Of a DNA stretch of 38,692 nt, positions 1 through 7,325 are shown piece by piece. Made by a program: the position numbers and the translations under genes. Positions within the stretch are counted from its first letter, which is position 1, and the number at the start of each line of letters is the position of its first letter. Under the pieces are notes generated by a model. That model saw only the letters and a list, made by a program, of their open reading frames with translations. It did no database searches and was not told the origin of the DNA. The stretch is from positions 1 to 38,692 of the forward strand of contig JAEPMD010000031.1 of the NCBI GenBank assembly GCA_017644105.1. The letters run 5' to 3'. Source of the stretch: Rhizobiaceae bacterium. Its GTDB lineage: Bacteria; Pseudomonadota; Alphaproteobacteria; Rhizobiales; Rhizobiaceae.

Positions 1-925
1 TTGGAAAAGCCCGCTGGCATTCGAAAGAATGGTAGCTTAAAGAGTAATTGAAGCGGAACAAAAACGTGACAGGTCCATTGCGAGTTTTCTTCCGTTGCAG
101 AACTTGATTGCCCTTAGGCTTTTGCCAAGTTAGTCCTTCAAACGGGTTTTGATCAAGGATTTGATCGCGCTGAGCTAGGTCCCTCCATATTCTCCGCAAC
201 ACACCCATATCCCGTTTAGCTGTGCTAATAGTGATCTCTTCACGGGTAACACGTCCATCCAACCAGCTATAAAACTCTAACACTGTTTTTCGATCCACCT
301 TAAGAAATTCAAGGTCCTTATTATCAATGATCTTCTCGAAATTTTTTACAGCGCGTTCGATTGGTATTTTATGGTTCCTTTGTTGCTCCGGTGATTTACC
401 TTGCCACTCATGTGCGATTACTTGATTATACCAACGATCTCCGGCGGCCTTAACGTCTTCTACAGGTTGTTTTACACGCCCCGCTGCAAGCGTCTTAATT
501 TTTAATCGCGCATTCAGTGTTTGTTCACGCCCTTTATCGCCCTTCCCCAATGGAACTTGTTGACCAAGCTTCTTATTTGTTGCCACCCACTGATCCGTGC
601 TGCCAGATTCTAACGCTTCTCCGAATGTTACCGGCTCCCCGAAATCGACCCCCATCTGACTCGAGATCACCAATGCTGCTTCATAACGCGCCCTGACGTT
701 GCTCTCGTCCTCGCCTGCGCGCAATGCCATCCAGAATGCTTTATCGGCCTCTGACCATTGATCTCGCAACTTTCGGGCTTCTGACAGCCTTTCTGTCTTT
801 GTTGAACGAGTTATAAGTTTCTTGCCGCCATAATATGATTGGATATCGACGGGAATCGTCCGTTGGTACAGCCATGTACTTCTGTTGCGTGGAAGTTTTA
901 GGAAGCGATCATTTTGATTGGTCAT
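1..925 (-). CDS. Tyrosine-type recombinase/integrase, partial (N-terminal part)
   Basis: An open frame of 308 codons runs from an ATG at 925 to the left edge without a stop. The protein starts MTNQNDRFLKLPRN and continues with an arm-binding-like section (residues about 1-75, rich in basic residues and WxxAR-type spacing) and then a helical core-binding section (about 165-285, including KVDRKTVLEFYSWLDG and AKRDMGVLRRIW). This is the N-terminal architecture of alphaproteobacterial genomic-island integrases. The catalytic R-H-R-Y domain would lie beyond the edge, so activity cannot be judged. The last 25 residues, after about residue 283, do not look like the usual start of a catalytic domain, so a frameshift or divergence there is possible. 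The neighbouring tRNA-Leu 3' end supports the integrase call. Product class is fairly sure; integrity is not. Confidence 0.75.
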   Translation of the reverse strand, partial: MTNQNDRFLKLPRNRSTWLYQRTIPVDIQSYYGGKKLITRSTKTERLSEARKLRDQWSEADKAFWMALRAGEDESNVRARYEAALVISSQMGVDFGEPVTFGEALESGSTDQWVATNKKLGQQVPLGKGDKGREQTLNARLKIKTLAAGRVKQPVEDVKAAGDRWYNQVIAHEWQGKSPEQQRNHKIPIERAVKNFEKIIDNKDLEFLKVDRKTVLEFYSWLDGRVTREEITISTAKRDMGVLRRIWRDLAQRDQILDQNPFEGLTWQKPKGNQVLQRKKTRNGPVTFLFRFNYSLSYHSFECQRAFP

Positions 926-939
926 TGCAGTTACCTGAT

Positions 940-972
940 TCTAGACACATTCTAGACACATAAATAGACACA
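940..972. repeat. Three tandem 11-bp repeats upstream of the integrase
   Basis: Two identical copies of TCTAGACACAT (940-950 and 951-961) are followed by a diverged copy, AAATAGACACA (962-972). They lie between the integrase start codon (925) and the tRNA 3' end (1027). The position suits arm-type binding sites for the integrase or a recombination directionality factor, or an autoregulatory operator. The repeat is directly visible; the role is inference. Confidence 0.7.
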
Positions 973-1026
973 CAACCCTTGTAACGCAAGGGCTCTCAAT
1001 GATTTCAATGACTTGATTAAAAGTTA

Positions 1027-1111
1027 TGGTGCGCCCGAGTGGACTCGAACCACCACGGATTGCTCCACAGCGACCTCAACGCTGCGCGTCTACCAGTTCC
1101 GCCACGGGCGC
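1027..1111 (-). tRNA. tRNA-Leu (anticodon GAG)
   Basis: An 85-nt cloverleaf reads on the minus strand from 1111 to 1027. The acceptor stem GCGCCCG pairs with CGGGCGC, the T arm contains GGTTCGAGTCC, and a long variable arm marks a class II tRNA. The anticodon stem CAGCG/CGCTG encloses loop TTGAGGT, giving anticodon GAG, which reads leucine CTC and CTT codons. The discriminator A and a genomically encoded CCA are present at 1030-1027. The 3' end points towards the integrase, the usual arrangement when a tRNA gene serves as attachment site. Confidence 0.95.
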
Positions 1112-1236
1112 ACTCTAAAAAACCAACTCTAGAGGTATTATATGAGTCAGCGTGCCAGCATGTAGCAAATGGTTTTGCTTGACACAAGACACGTTTGCAG
1201 AAAAAAGCACATGAAATGAAACAAAGGTTGGCAAGA

Positions 1237-1968
1237 ATGCTTCGCGACGAGATTAATGTAGATTTCAAGCTTTCAATTGAAGGCGCTCCGGTCAGATGGC
1301 GCGTTGAAAATGGACTGACAGACTACGAAGAAGCTGTTCAGTTAATGGAGCAAGAAGCGATCAAAATTGCCAATGGCGAAGCAGACGAATTGGTCTGGCT
1401 GGTAGAGCATCCTCCGCTTTATACAGCCGGCACCAGCGCAAAGGAACAAGACCTCATAGATCCCGATCGCTTCCCTGTTTATAAAACCGGACGTGGTGGT
1501 GAATATACCTATCACGGGCCCGGTCAGCGCGTTGGTTATGTCATGCTTGATCTCAAACGCCGCAAGCAAGATGTCAGAGCCTTTGTCTCTGCATTAGAAG
1601 CATGGATCATTGGCACACTGGATGAGATGAATATCAAAGGCGAACGACGTGAAGATCGTGTGGGTGTCTGGGTAAAACGCCCCGAAAAAGCACCCCTGCC
1701 CGATGGTTCAATGACCGAAGATAAAATCGCTGCGATTGGCATCCGCCTCAAAAAATGGGTCAGCTTCCATGGCATTTCGCTCAATGTAGAACCCGAACTT
1801 CATCACTTTGAAGGTATTGTCCCCTGCGGCGTTCAGCAATATGGTGTGACAAGCTTGGTGGATCTGGGTCTACCTCTTACCATGGAAGACACAGATTTAG
1901 TGCTCCAGAAGGTCTTTCAAGACATATTTGGACCTGTTGTTAGCGATCACGCGCATAAAGCTCCATAA
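1237..1968 (+). CDS. lipB: Octanoyltransferase LipB
   Basis: LipB moves an octanoyl group from octanoyl-ACP to lipoyl domains of 2-oxoacid dehydrogenases and GcvH in the cytoplasm, the first step of lipoate assembly before LipA. Family motifs are clear: [11 protein letters not shown], the [12 protein letters not shown] block (about residues 86-97), EDRVGVW, and the catalytic pair Lys (in [12 protein letters not shown], about 163) and Cys (in IVPCGV, about 197). I chose ATG 1237 because AAAGG lies nine bases before it. An ATG at 1216 and a TTG at 1195 are in frame but lack a clear ribosome site. The 3' end overlaps the convergent kinase gene by 29 bp. Length, 243 residues, is normal. Confidence 0.93.
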   Translation: MLRDEINVDFKLSIEGAPVRWRVENGLTDYEEAVQLMEQEAIKIANGEADELVWLVEHPPLYTAGTSAKEQDLIDPDRFPVYKTGRGGEYTYHGPGQRVGYVMLDLKRRKQDVRAFVSALEAWIIGTLDEMNIKGERREDRVGVWVKRPEKAPLPDGSMTEDKIAAIGIRLKKWVSFHGISLNVEPELHHFEGIVPCGVQQYGVTSLVDLGLPLTMEDTDLVLQKVFQDIFGPVVSDHAHKAP

Positions 1969-2788
1969 AGATATCAAGAAGCTTAAAGCTGATATGATCC
2001 GATGGAATATGATTCCCACTCCAGGAAATCGACATACCGCGTTGGGCGATAATCCATTCCAAAAATTTAAGTCTATCGATTTCGAAAGCGTTGCTCCATA
2101 GATCGAGCAGAAACGTAATGCGATTAGCTTGGATCATCAAATCTTCAGCGCCAATCGGGTTTGAAACCGCATTGGCAAACTCATAGGCGCGATCGCCGAT
2201 TACGCCCTTCGCATCAATGGCGCAATAACCCCGTGAACCCAGCATGATGTTATCATGATGTAGGTCGCCATGCAAAACGGCGACATCAGTTTGTTGCGAT
2301 ATGAGTTTTTGCGCTAAATGACGGCTTTGCTCGATGTGTCTCCAGTTTTTGTCGGTCCAAGATGCACCCCGCTTTAATTGATTAAGCTCTGAAATCCACT
2401 CACTAAGCTCTGGCCAATCGTAACTGTGATCAAATTGAATACTTTGTAATTTGTTAGCCGTTTCTACCAGTTTATGAGCGGCTTCCCGATCGTGGCCCCG
2501 GCGACTTAAATCTCCCAAAGTTGGACCATCGAGATATTCCATCAAAAACGCATTTTTGCTCGATTGATATACCTTTGCGGCTCCTTCGCCACTACAATTT
2601 TGCAAATAGAATACCCCCGCCTCCTCATTGAGCATATTCTCGCCTTTATAGACTTTTAGCGCAGCGAAAGACTGATCTGAACGTTTTACACGCCAGACTT
2701 TGGCAATATCGGTCTCTGCAATGAGCTCAGGAGACGTGACCTCAAATTCTTGCAACAATTGTTTATTTAAAGACGCGAAATCGGACAT
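1940..2788 (-). CDS. Aminoglycoside/hydroxyurea phosphotransferase-like kinase (APH fold)
   Basis: This 282-residue protein has the kinase-like APH fold. Visible are a P-loop-region lysine in AALKVY (K45), the Brenner-type catalytic loop [10 protein letters not shown] (171-180) and the metal-binding IDAKG (191-195, equivalent to the DxD/DFG region), followed by GDRAYEFAN. The IDAKG-GD pattern is typical of the streptomycin 6-phosphotransferase/hydroxyurea kinase subgroup (Pfam APH_6_hur). Chromosomal members are common and most have unknown small-molecule substrates, so antibiotic resistance should not be assumed. It is convergent with lipB and has its own start just downstream of a terminator. 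Confidence 0.8.
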   Translation of the reverse strand: MSDFASLNKQLLQEFEVTSPELIAETDIAKVWRVKRSDQSFAALKVYKGENMLNEEAGVFYLQNCSGEGAAKVYQSSKNAFLMEYLDGPTLGDLSRRGHDREAAHKLVETANKLQSIQFDHSYDWPELSEWISELNQLKRGASWTDKNWRHIEQSRHLAQKLISQQTDVAVLHGDLHHDNIMLGSRGYCAIDAKGVIGDRAYEFANAVSNPIGAEDLMIQANRITFLLDLWSNAFEIDRLKFLEWIIAQRGMSISWSGNHIPSDHISFKLLDIFMELYARDR

Positions 2789-2801
2789 AGGCTAACCATA
2801 T

Positions 2802-2834
2802 AAAAAACGCCCTACTGTTTCCAGCAGAGCGTTT
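2802..2834 (-). terminator. Rho-independent terminator
   Basis: On the minus strand AAACGC...CTGCTG and CAGTAG...GCGTTT form a hairpin around loop GAAA, with one mismatch and one bulge. It runs straight into a T tract (A's at 2802-2807 on the plus strand). It lies 44-76 bases after the stop of the gene at 2878-3489, separating it from the kinase gene. Confidence 0.7.
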
Positions 2835-2877
2835 GATTTCCTCCCAGAAATCTTATTTATCGACTGAAGAAGAAACC

Positions 2878-3489
2878 CTACATCCGATAGAACAAAGCAA
2901 TTTCCTGCTCTTGGCTTTCATCAACCGTTTCTGGTGCATCCAGCAATTGCGAAAGTCCCACAGCGCGCAAATGCTCATGAATGCTGAATTTCTTCGCCAC
3001 ATCAATGATCTTGTTCAAATCAATCATGATGGCGCGAGCATCTTCACTCACATTCGCAGCTGTTCTGCGATTTGCGCCTGAAGCGTAAATACGATGCGTA
3101 ATTTGATCCAGCGCCAGACTTACGACGCTTGATGGCGCACGTTTTGCCAACGACAAAATCCGGACAATTGTTGCAAATTCATTCTTTGTGTCTGCGAGAC
3201 CGTTTCTGGTCAGAGACTGTTTGATCCACAGCGCTTGCACGTCATCAATAACGCCATGCTCGCCTTCGGCAAACACGATATAATCAGCAATAGATTTGGT
3301 AAATAATTCGTCCCACTGAGGACATTTTTCGTAACATGCAGTTTCAATTGCAAGCAATGTTGCAACATCCTGACGGTTTACGACACCGTTTGGAAACACC
3401 TCCTGGCGCAATAAAATTACGTCATTTGGCAATATTTTTTGTTTGGCAACCAGCTTCCATGCTGGTCCCGCCATAAGCAATTCACCCAT
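2878..3489 (-). CDS. Conserved hypothetical protein, paralogue 1 of a tandem pair
   Basis: I do not recognise the family. The 203-residue protein is soluble, has no signal peptide or membrane segment, and looks mainly helical. It shares a colinear pattern with its neighbour at 3578-4108: PNDV-x3-LR, a VxxG turn, A-T-L-x-A-[IL]-E-x2-C-x3-KC-x2-W, SxADYI, W[IL]-[KR]-x3-T[RK]NGL, NEF, and a late LALDQ. The cysteines around residues 52 and 56 (CYEKC) are kept in both copies. The C-terminal 45 residues are specific to this copy. The start is supported by AGGAG, ten bases upstream. Expected location is the cytoplasm. Confidence 0.7.
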   Translation of the reverse strand: MGELLMAGPAWKLVAKQKILPNDVILLRQEVFPNGVVNRQDVATLLAIETACYEKCPQWDELFTKSIADYIVFAEGEHGVIDDVQALWIKQSLTRNGLADTKNEFATIVRILSLAKRAPSSVVSLALDQITHRIYASGANRRTAANVSEDARAIMIDLNKIIDVAKKFSIHEHLRAVGLSQLLDAPETVDESQEQEIALFYRM

Positions 3490-3493
3490 TTAA

Positions 3494-3512
3494 CCATCTC
3501 CTCATGAAATGT
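3494..3512 (-). promoter_or_regulatory. Duplicated leader motif, copy 1 (with ribosome site)
   Basis: The 19 bases just before the start codon read ACATTTCATGAGGAGATGG on the minus strand. Eighteen of the 19 are identical to the leader of the neighbouring paralogue at 4119-4137. The motif contains the Shine-Dalgarno AGGAG and a TCATGA palindrome, so it may combine a ribosome site with a regulatory element. Confidence 0.6.
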
Positions 3513-3577
3513 GCACGCAAAACATAACCACCAGGTGTTTCCATTCACCCAACAAAGATGGTTAAAATTTTAATTTT

Positions 3578-4108
3578 TTAATTGAAAGGAACCGTTCGGC
3601 TCAGCTCGTCCAACACATCCATACTCGATGTGCTCAAAACGCCCGCATTCACGCTTGATGTGGGTGTCTTCGCCGGTTCATCCGGGAAATCGAGCATAGC
3701 CTGATGCAGTTGGTCCAAAACAAGGGCACAGAATGAAGGCGCCGCAGGCACTGCACGTTCTAGCAGGCTCTTTAATAGCTGAAACTCATTATTGGATCTG
3801 ACCAACCCGTTTTTTGTAATCACGCGACGCAGCCAATCGCTATTTGCGTCTGAAATACCGCCAAATGGTTCGCAATGGCAGAGAATATAGTCTGCAAGTG
3901 ATGTGACATAATAATCAGACCAGTCTGCGCATTTGTCTGTGCAAACTTTTTCTAACGCGACCAAAGTCGCTGCTTGTTTTTCGGTGGTAATGCCGTCTCT
4001 ATAGACCGTATTTCTAAGCTCGAATACGTCATTCGGCTGAATAGATTTTGACTTGATGATATCTGTCATTTGGACAGACCTATCTATGTCTGGTGCTCTA
4101 TACTTCAT
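3578..4108 (-). CDS. Conserved hypothetical protein, paralogue 2 of a tandem pair
   Basis: The 176-residue protein is the paralogue of the product of 2878-3489. It aligns from about residue 25 (PNDVFELR) to 145 (ALVLDQLHQAM) and keeps the CxxKC-x2-W motif (CTDKCADW), the SLADYI block, ITKNGL and NEF. It lacks the C-terminal extension of copy 1 and instead ends in a Ser/Thr-rich tail. No known domain is recognised and no signal peptide is seen. The first ATG is 10 bases after the duplicated leader; an internal ATG at residue 14 is an alternative. It reads away from the formaldehyde genes, sharing with them the 221-base divergent region. Confidence 0.7.
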   Translation of the reverse strand: MKYRAPDIDRSVQMTDIIKSKSIQPNDVFELRNTVYRDGITTEKQAATLVALEKVCTDKCADWSDYYVTSLADYILCHCEPFGGISDANSDWLRRVITKNGLVRSNNEFQLLKSLLERAVPAAPSFCALVLDQLHQAMLDFPDEPAKTPTSSVNAGVLSTSSMDVLDELSRTVPFN

Positions 4109-4118
4109 TTTTTTAGTT

Positions 4119-4137
4119 CCATCTCGTCATGAAATGT
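4119..4137 (-). promoter_or_regulatory. Duplicated leader motif, copy 2
   Basis: The minus strand reads ACATTTCATGACGAGATGG, one base different from the copy at 3494-3512. Here the difference breaks AGGAG to ACGAG, so the element is kept although its ribosome-site core is weakened. That hints at a function beyond ribosome binding. A perfect 12-bp palindrome, GGGAATATTCCC, lies close by at 4142-4153. Confidence 0.6.
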
Positions 4138-4251
4138 TGATGGGAATATTCCCCGTAACCCTACAGTGGGCTCATGCTATCAATTGAAACTTATGAACAT
4201 TAACATTCTATAAACGTGGATTTACGGGTATTCATAAGGAACAAAATTGCG

Positions 4252-4289
4252 CAAAATCCGATTTCGGCTTGTCAGGATTTTGGTTTTTT
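4252..4289 (+). promoter_or_regulatory. Terminator-like hairpin in the adhC leader (possible attenuator)
   Basis: CAAAATCC (4252-4259) pairs with GGATTTTG (4275-4282) around a 15-base loop and is followed by GTTTTTT (4283-4289), the shape of an intrinsic terminator. A competing small hairpin, CCGATTTCGG (4258-4267), overlaps the left arm. The structure lies 41 bases before the adhC start and no plus-strand gene precedes it. It therefore looks like a leader attenuator or an insulator rather than the end of a gene. Role is inference. Confidence 0.45.
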
Positions 4290-4329
4290 GACACATTTGT
4301 CTGGATAAAATTGATTTGGGAGTACAATC

Positions 4330-5439
4330 ATGGATGTTCGGGCAGCGGTCGCGTTTCAAGCCGGCAAACCTTTAGAAATCACCACAGTTTCACTAGATGG
4401 ACCAAGAGCGGGAGAAGTTTTGGTCGAAATTAAGGCCACTGGCGTGTGCCACACGGATGAGTTCACGCTCTCAGGCGCTGACCCAGAAGGGATATTCCCT
4501 GCCATTTTAGGCCATGAAGGTGCTGGTGTGGTCGTTGATGTCGGTGAAGGTGTCACAAGCCTGAAAAAAGGTGATCATGTGATCCCGCTTTACACACCCG
4601 AATGTCGCGAATGTGAGTATTGCCTTAATCCAAAGACAAATCTGTGTCAGGCGATCAGAACCACCCAAGGTGCTGGTCTTATGCCAGATGGTTCCAGCCG
4701 TTTTTCAATCAATGGTGAAAAAGTGTTCCACTATATGGGTACATCAACGTTTGCTAATTATACAGTTCTGCCGGAGATTGCACTGGCAAAAATCAATCCC
4801 GATGCGCCATTTGATAAGGTTTGCTATATCGGCTGTGGCGTGACCACAGGCATTGGCGCTGTGATCAACACAGCAAAAGCCGAACCTGGTTGCCGCGCCG
4901 TTGTTTTCGGTCTAGGCGGCATTGGTCTTAATGTTGTTCAGGGCTTACGCCTGATCGGTGCTGAAATGATTGTCGGTGTTGATATGAACAATGACAAAAA
5001 GGAATGGGGCGAGAAATTCGGAATGACCCATTTCGTCAACCCAACTGAGGTTGAAGGTGATTTGGTGCCATATCTTGTTGATCTGACCAAAGGTGGTGCG
5101 GATTATAGTTTCGAATGTATCGGAAATACCAAAGTCATGCGTCAGGCGCTCGAATGCGCCCACAAAGGATGGGGCGAAAGCATCATCATTGGTGTTGCTG
5201 GCGCAGGTCAGGAAATCTCAACACGTCCATTCCAGCTGGTCACGGGTCGTTCATGGCGCGGAACCGCATTTGGCGGCGCACGCGGACGCACAGATGTGCC
5301 AAAAATTGTGGATTGGTACATGGATGGCAAAATTGAGATCGACCCAATGATCACCCACAAAATGCCACTAGAAGACATCAACACAGCGTTTGATCTTATG
5401 CATGAAGGTAAATCAATCCGCAGCGTGGTTGAGTTTTAA
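4330..5439 (+). CDS. adhC: S-(hydroxymethyl)glutathione dehydrogenase / class III alcohol dehydrogenase
   Basis: The enzyme oxidises S-hydroxymethylglutathione, formed spontaneously from formaldehyde and glutathione, to S-formylglutathione with NAD+. It can also reduce S-nitrosoglutathione. The 369-residue protein is full length. Catalytic zinc ligands C40, H62 and C169 (in CGVTTG) and the structural zinc cysteines C92, C95, C98 and C106 are present. R110 in IRTTQG matches the class III glutathione-binding arginine, and GLGGIG (194-199) is the Rossmann nucleotide loop. A GGGAG ribosome site precedes the ATG. The hydrolase gene for the next step starts 20 bases downstream, so the two form one operon. 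Confidence 0.96.
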   Translation: MDVRAAVAFQAGKPLEITTVSLDGPRAGEVLVEIKATGVCHTDEFTLSGADPEGIFPAILGHEGAGVVVDVGEGVTSLKKGDHVIPLYTPECRECEYCLNPKTNLCQAIRTTQGAGLMPDGSSRFSINGEKVFHYMGTSTFANYTVLPEIALAKINPDAPFDKVCYIGCGVTTGIGAVINTAKAEPGCRAVVFGLGGIGLNVVQGLRLIGAEMIVGVDMNNDKKEWGEKFGMTHFVNPTEVEGDLVPYLVDLTKGGADYSFECIGNTKVMRQALECAHKGWGESIIIGVAGAGQEISTRPFQLVTGRSWRGTAFGGARGRTDVPKIVDWYMDGKIEIDPMITHKMPLEDINTAFDLMHEGKSIRSVVEF

Positions 5440-5459
5440 AGCCTGATAAGGAACTACTT

Positions 5460-6290
5460 ATGAAAATTGTGTCTCAGAACTTCGCCCATGGCGGAGTTCA
5501 AGGTGTGTACACCGTTGATTCCACCTTTTGCCAATGCGAGATGACGTTTGCTGTCTATATGCCACCACAGGCAAAAGATGGCCTCTGCCCTGTGCTTTGG
5601 TATCTATCTGGCCTCACCTGCAATCATTCCAATGTCATGGATAAAGGTGAATACCGGAAAATAGCTGCAGAACTTGGCCTCATCATTGTATGCCCGGATA
5701 CCAGTCCGCGAGGCAATGGTATTCCAGATGAGTTGACCAACTGGCAAATGGGAAAAGGCGCCGGATTTTATCTCAACGCAACTGAAGAACCTTGGTCGCA
5801 ATATTACCAAATGGAAAGCCATATCATGGAAGAGCTTCCCAAGGTGATCAAAGACCATTTCCCTGTTGATATGGACCGACAAGGTGTATTTGGCCATTCA
5901 ATGGGTGGTCATGGCGCATTGACATTGGCTCTGAAGAACCCAGACACATTTAAAAGCTGTTCGGCCTTTGCGCCCATTACGCAACCTATGACGGCTGATT
6001 GGTCTCGCCCCGCATTAGAGGCATATCTTGGTCCTGATGAAAGCAAATGACGCGCTTATGATGCAACGGCACTCATTGAAGATGGTGCAAAATTCCCAGA
6101 ATTTCTTGTCGACCAAGGTAAAGCTGATAATTTCCTGGAAAATGGCTTGAGACCCTGGCTGCTCGAAGAAGCATGTGAGAAAGCAGGCATTCCACTCACT
6201 TTGCGCATGCATCCCAATTATGATCATTCCTATTTCTTTATCTCAAGCTTTATGGATGACCATCTCAAATGGCATAGAGAGCGCCTTTAA
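5460..6290 (+). CDS. fghA: S-formylglutathione hydrolase with an in-frame TGA at codon 197
   Basis: The enzyme hydrolyses S-formylglutathione to formate and glutathione, completing formaldehyde detoxification after adhC. Residues 1-196 (5460-6047) carry the esterase-D fold and nucleophile S147 in GHSMGGHG. A TGA at 6048-6050 then interrupts the frame, but the same frame continues with RAYDATALIEDG to a TAA at 6288-6290. That gives 276 codons, the normal family length. The acid D223 (VDQGKAD) and H256 (YDHSYFF) lie downstream, so the 196-residue product would lack two of three triad residues. In the family the interrupted position is tryptophan (SKW-K/R-AYDA), so TGG to TGA explains it. It may be a recent nonsense mutation, a sequencing error, or a read-through gene. 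Confidence 0.85.
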
Positions 6291-6302
6291 AAGGCGCTCT
6301 CT
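6276..6302. terminator. Hairpin at the fghA stop codon
   Basis: AGAGAGCGCCTTT (6276-6288) and AAAGGCGCTCTCT (6290-6302) are perfect inverse complements separated by one base. The 13-bp stem contains the final TAA of fghA. A T tract is missing on both sides, so it may terminate weakly, stabilise the mRNA 3' end, or separate the two convergent genes (the lipoprotein ends at 6334). Confidence 0.55.
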
Positions 6303-6333
6303 CATATCGTTTCAACAATTGGAACTGATTAAG

Positions 6334-7236
6334 TTACTGGGTAACCGCCAAGCAATCATTATCAACCGTGACGATACATAATTCGCCATCGTCATCATCT
6401 TCGACCTTTGGCATAACTTTCTCTTCGGTTTTCACCACCGGAACCACATCTGGTTTTTCCATTCTAGGTTCAGCAATAACCGGTTTTGCATTGAGTTCTT
6501 CTTCAACAATCCGCTTCATCTCTTTAGCTTCTGACGTCATTTCATCATCAACCTTTTTGGTCTTCTTGCGAAGTCCGTTGACTGAAGTTTGCGGTGTGAT
6601 TTCCCCATTGAGCAATGGATCCGCCATACGAGGCTTTAAAGTTGGAACCAAAGTCGTCGGTTTATTTTCATCATCATAAACAGCACCATTGCGATAATCA
6701 TTAGAAATCGGTCGTGGCGCATAATAATTTAAGCCAACAAATCGACGTATTTGCGCAACGATCTTCTCTTCAAGCACGATTGCAGCTGTTGTTGGATCAT
6801 CGCTCGTTGAAGATGCGCTCAACTGCGCAGAATTGAGCGTCGCACCTGTCACATCATCAGCTAATCTCACATTCACGCTTACAGTTGGACCACCTAAATT
6901 CGCGACCCGAACAGCGAGCGCCCGATTAGGATCACGCAATGTGCCAATCGGCAAAACTCTTACATAAAGTTTTGCTTTCTTCACAACGCCATTGCGAGGT
7001 GAACCCAGGGAATTTTGCAAAGCATAGGAAAGCTGATTTGCAAATCCCTGCCCCGAAGCATCTAAAGACGCCACATCAACACGCGTTATGTGATATGTGG
7101 GACCCGCAGCTGGCGTGTTGGAAACGGTCCTATTTTTGTTCGCACAGGATGATAAAATCATCATACAGGCCAGAATTACCAGCGATAGTGGCTTAATACG
7201 GAATCTTGTGTTGAAATCTTGTGTAACGGTCAGCAT
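6334..7236 (-). CDS. Putative outer-membrane lipoprotein of unknown function
   Basis: The 300-residue protein begins with a basic n-region, a hydrophobic stretch (about 16-27) and a lipobox LSSC with lipidated C31, so it is an exported lipoprotein. Residues about 50-180 form a compact domain starting ITRVDVASLDASGQGFANQL. They resemble the Rhizobiales lipoproteins that carry predicted beta-rich periplasmic domains; I cannot name the family. Residues about 215-290 are a low-complexity charged linker rich in K, E, P and V. The C-terminus (GELCIVTVDNDCLAVTQ) has two cysteines that could form a disulphide. A perfect CtrA-type box lies 51 bases upstream of the start. Confidence 0.7.
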   Translation of the reverse strand: MLTVTQDFNTRFRIKPLSLVILACMMILSSCANKNRTVSNTPAAGPTYHITRVDVASLDASGQGFANQLSYALQNSLGSPRNGVVKKAKLYVRVLPIGTLRDPNRALAVRVANLGGPTVSVNVRLADDVTGATLNSAQLSASSTSDDPTTAAIVLEEKIVAQIRRFVGLNYYAPRPISNDYRNGAVYDDENKPTTLVPTLKPRMADPLLNGEITPQTSVNGLRKKTKKVDDEMTSEAKEMKRIVEEELNAKPVIAEPRMEKPDVVPVVKTEEKVMPKVEDDDDGELCIVTVDNDCLAVTQ

Positions 7237-7286
7237 GACGCGCGAATCCCCTAAACCAAAGCTTAAGGAAACATTTCATTTTATGC

Positions 7287-7302
7287 TTAACCGAGGGTTA
7301 AC
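7287..7302. promoter_or_regulatory. CtrA-type binding box
   Basis: TTAA-CCGAGGG-TTAAC matches the full TTAA-N7-TTAAC recognition sequence of the alphaproteobacterial cell-cycle regulator CtrA. It lies 51 bases upstream of the minus-strand lipoprotein gene, in a position suited to control its promoter. The match is seen; binding is inferred. Confidence 0.45.
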
Positions 7303-7325
7303 AGCCTGACAGTTTAATGGGAAAA

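Noticed and set aside
1017-1268. Minus-strand open frame of 83 codons
   Set aside because: It runs through the tRNA-Leu gene and the start of lipB and resembles no protein; the tRNA explains it.
4142-4153. GGGAATATTCCC palindrome as a defined operator
   Set aside because: A single 12-bp palindrome in an A/T-rich divergent region; no second copy or known factor supports it.
4288-4293. TTGACA before adhC as a -35 box
   Set aside because: No -10-like hexamer stands at 16-18 bases; the T-rich sequence is better read as the hairpin tail.
6048-6050. Genome-wide use of TGA as tryptophan
   Set aside because: Other genes here, such as rarA (stop at 10237-10235) and the RluC-type gene (8761-8759), end with TGA at the expected place, and tryptophan elsewhere uses TGG.
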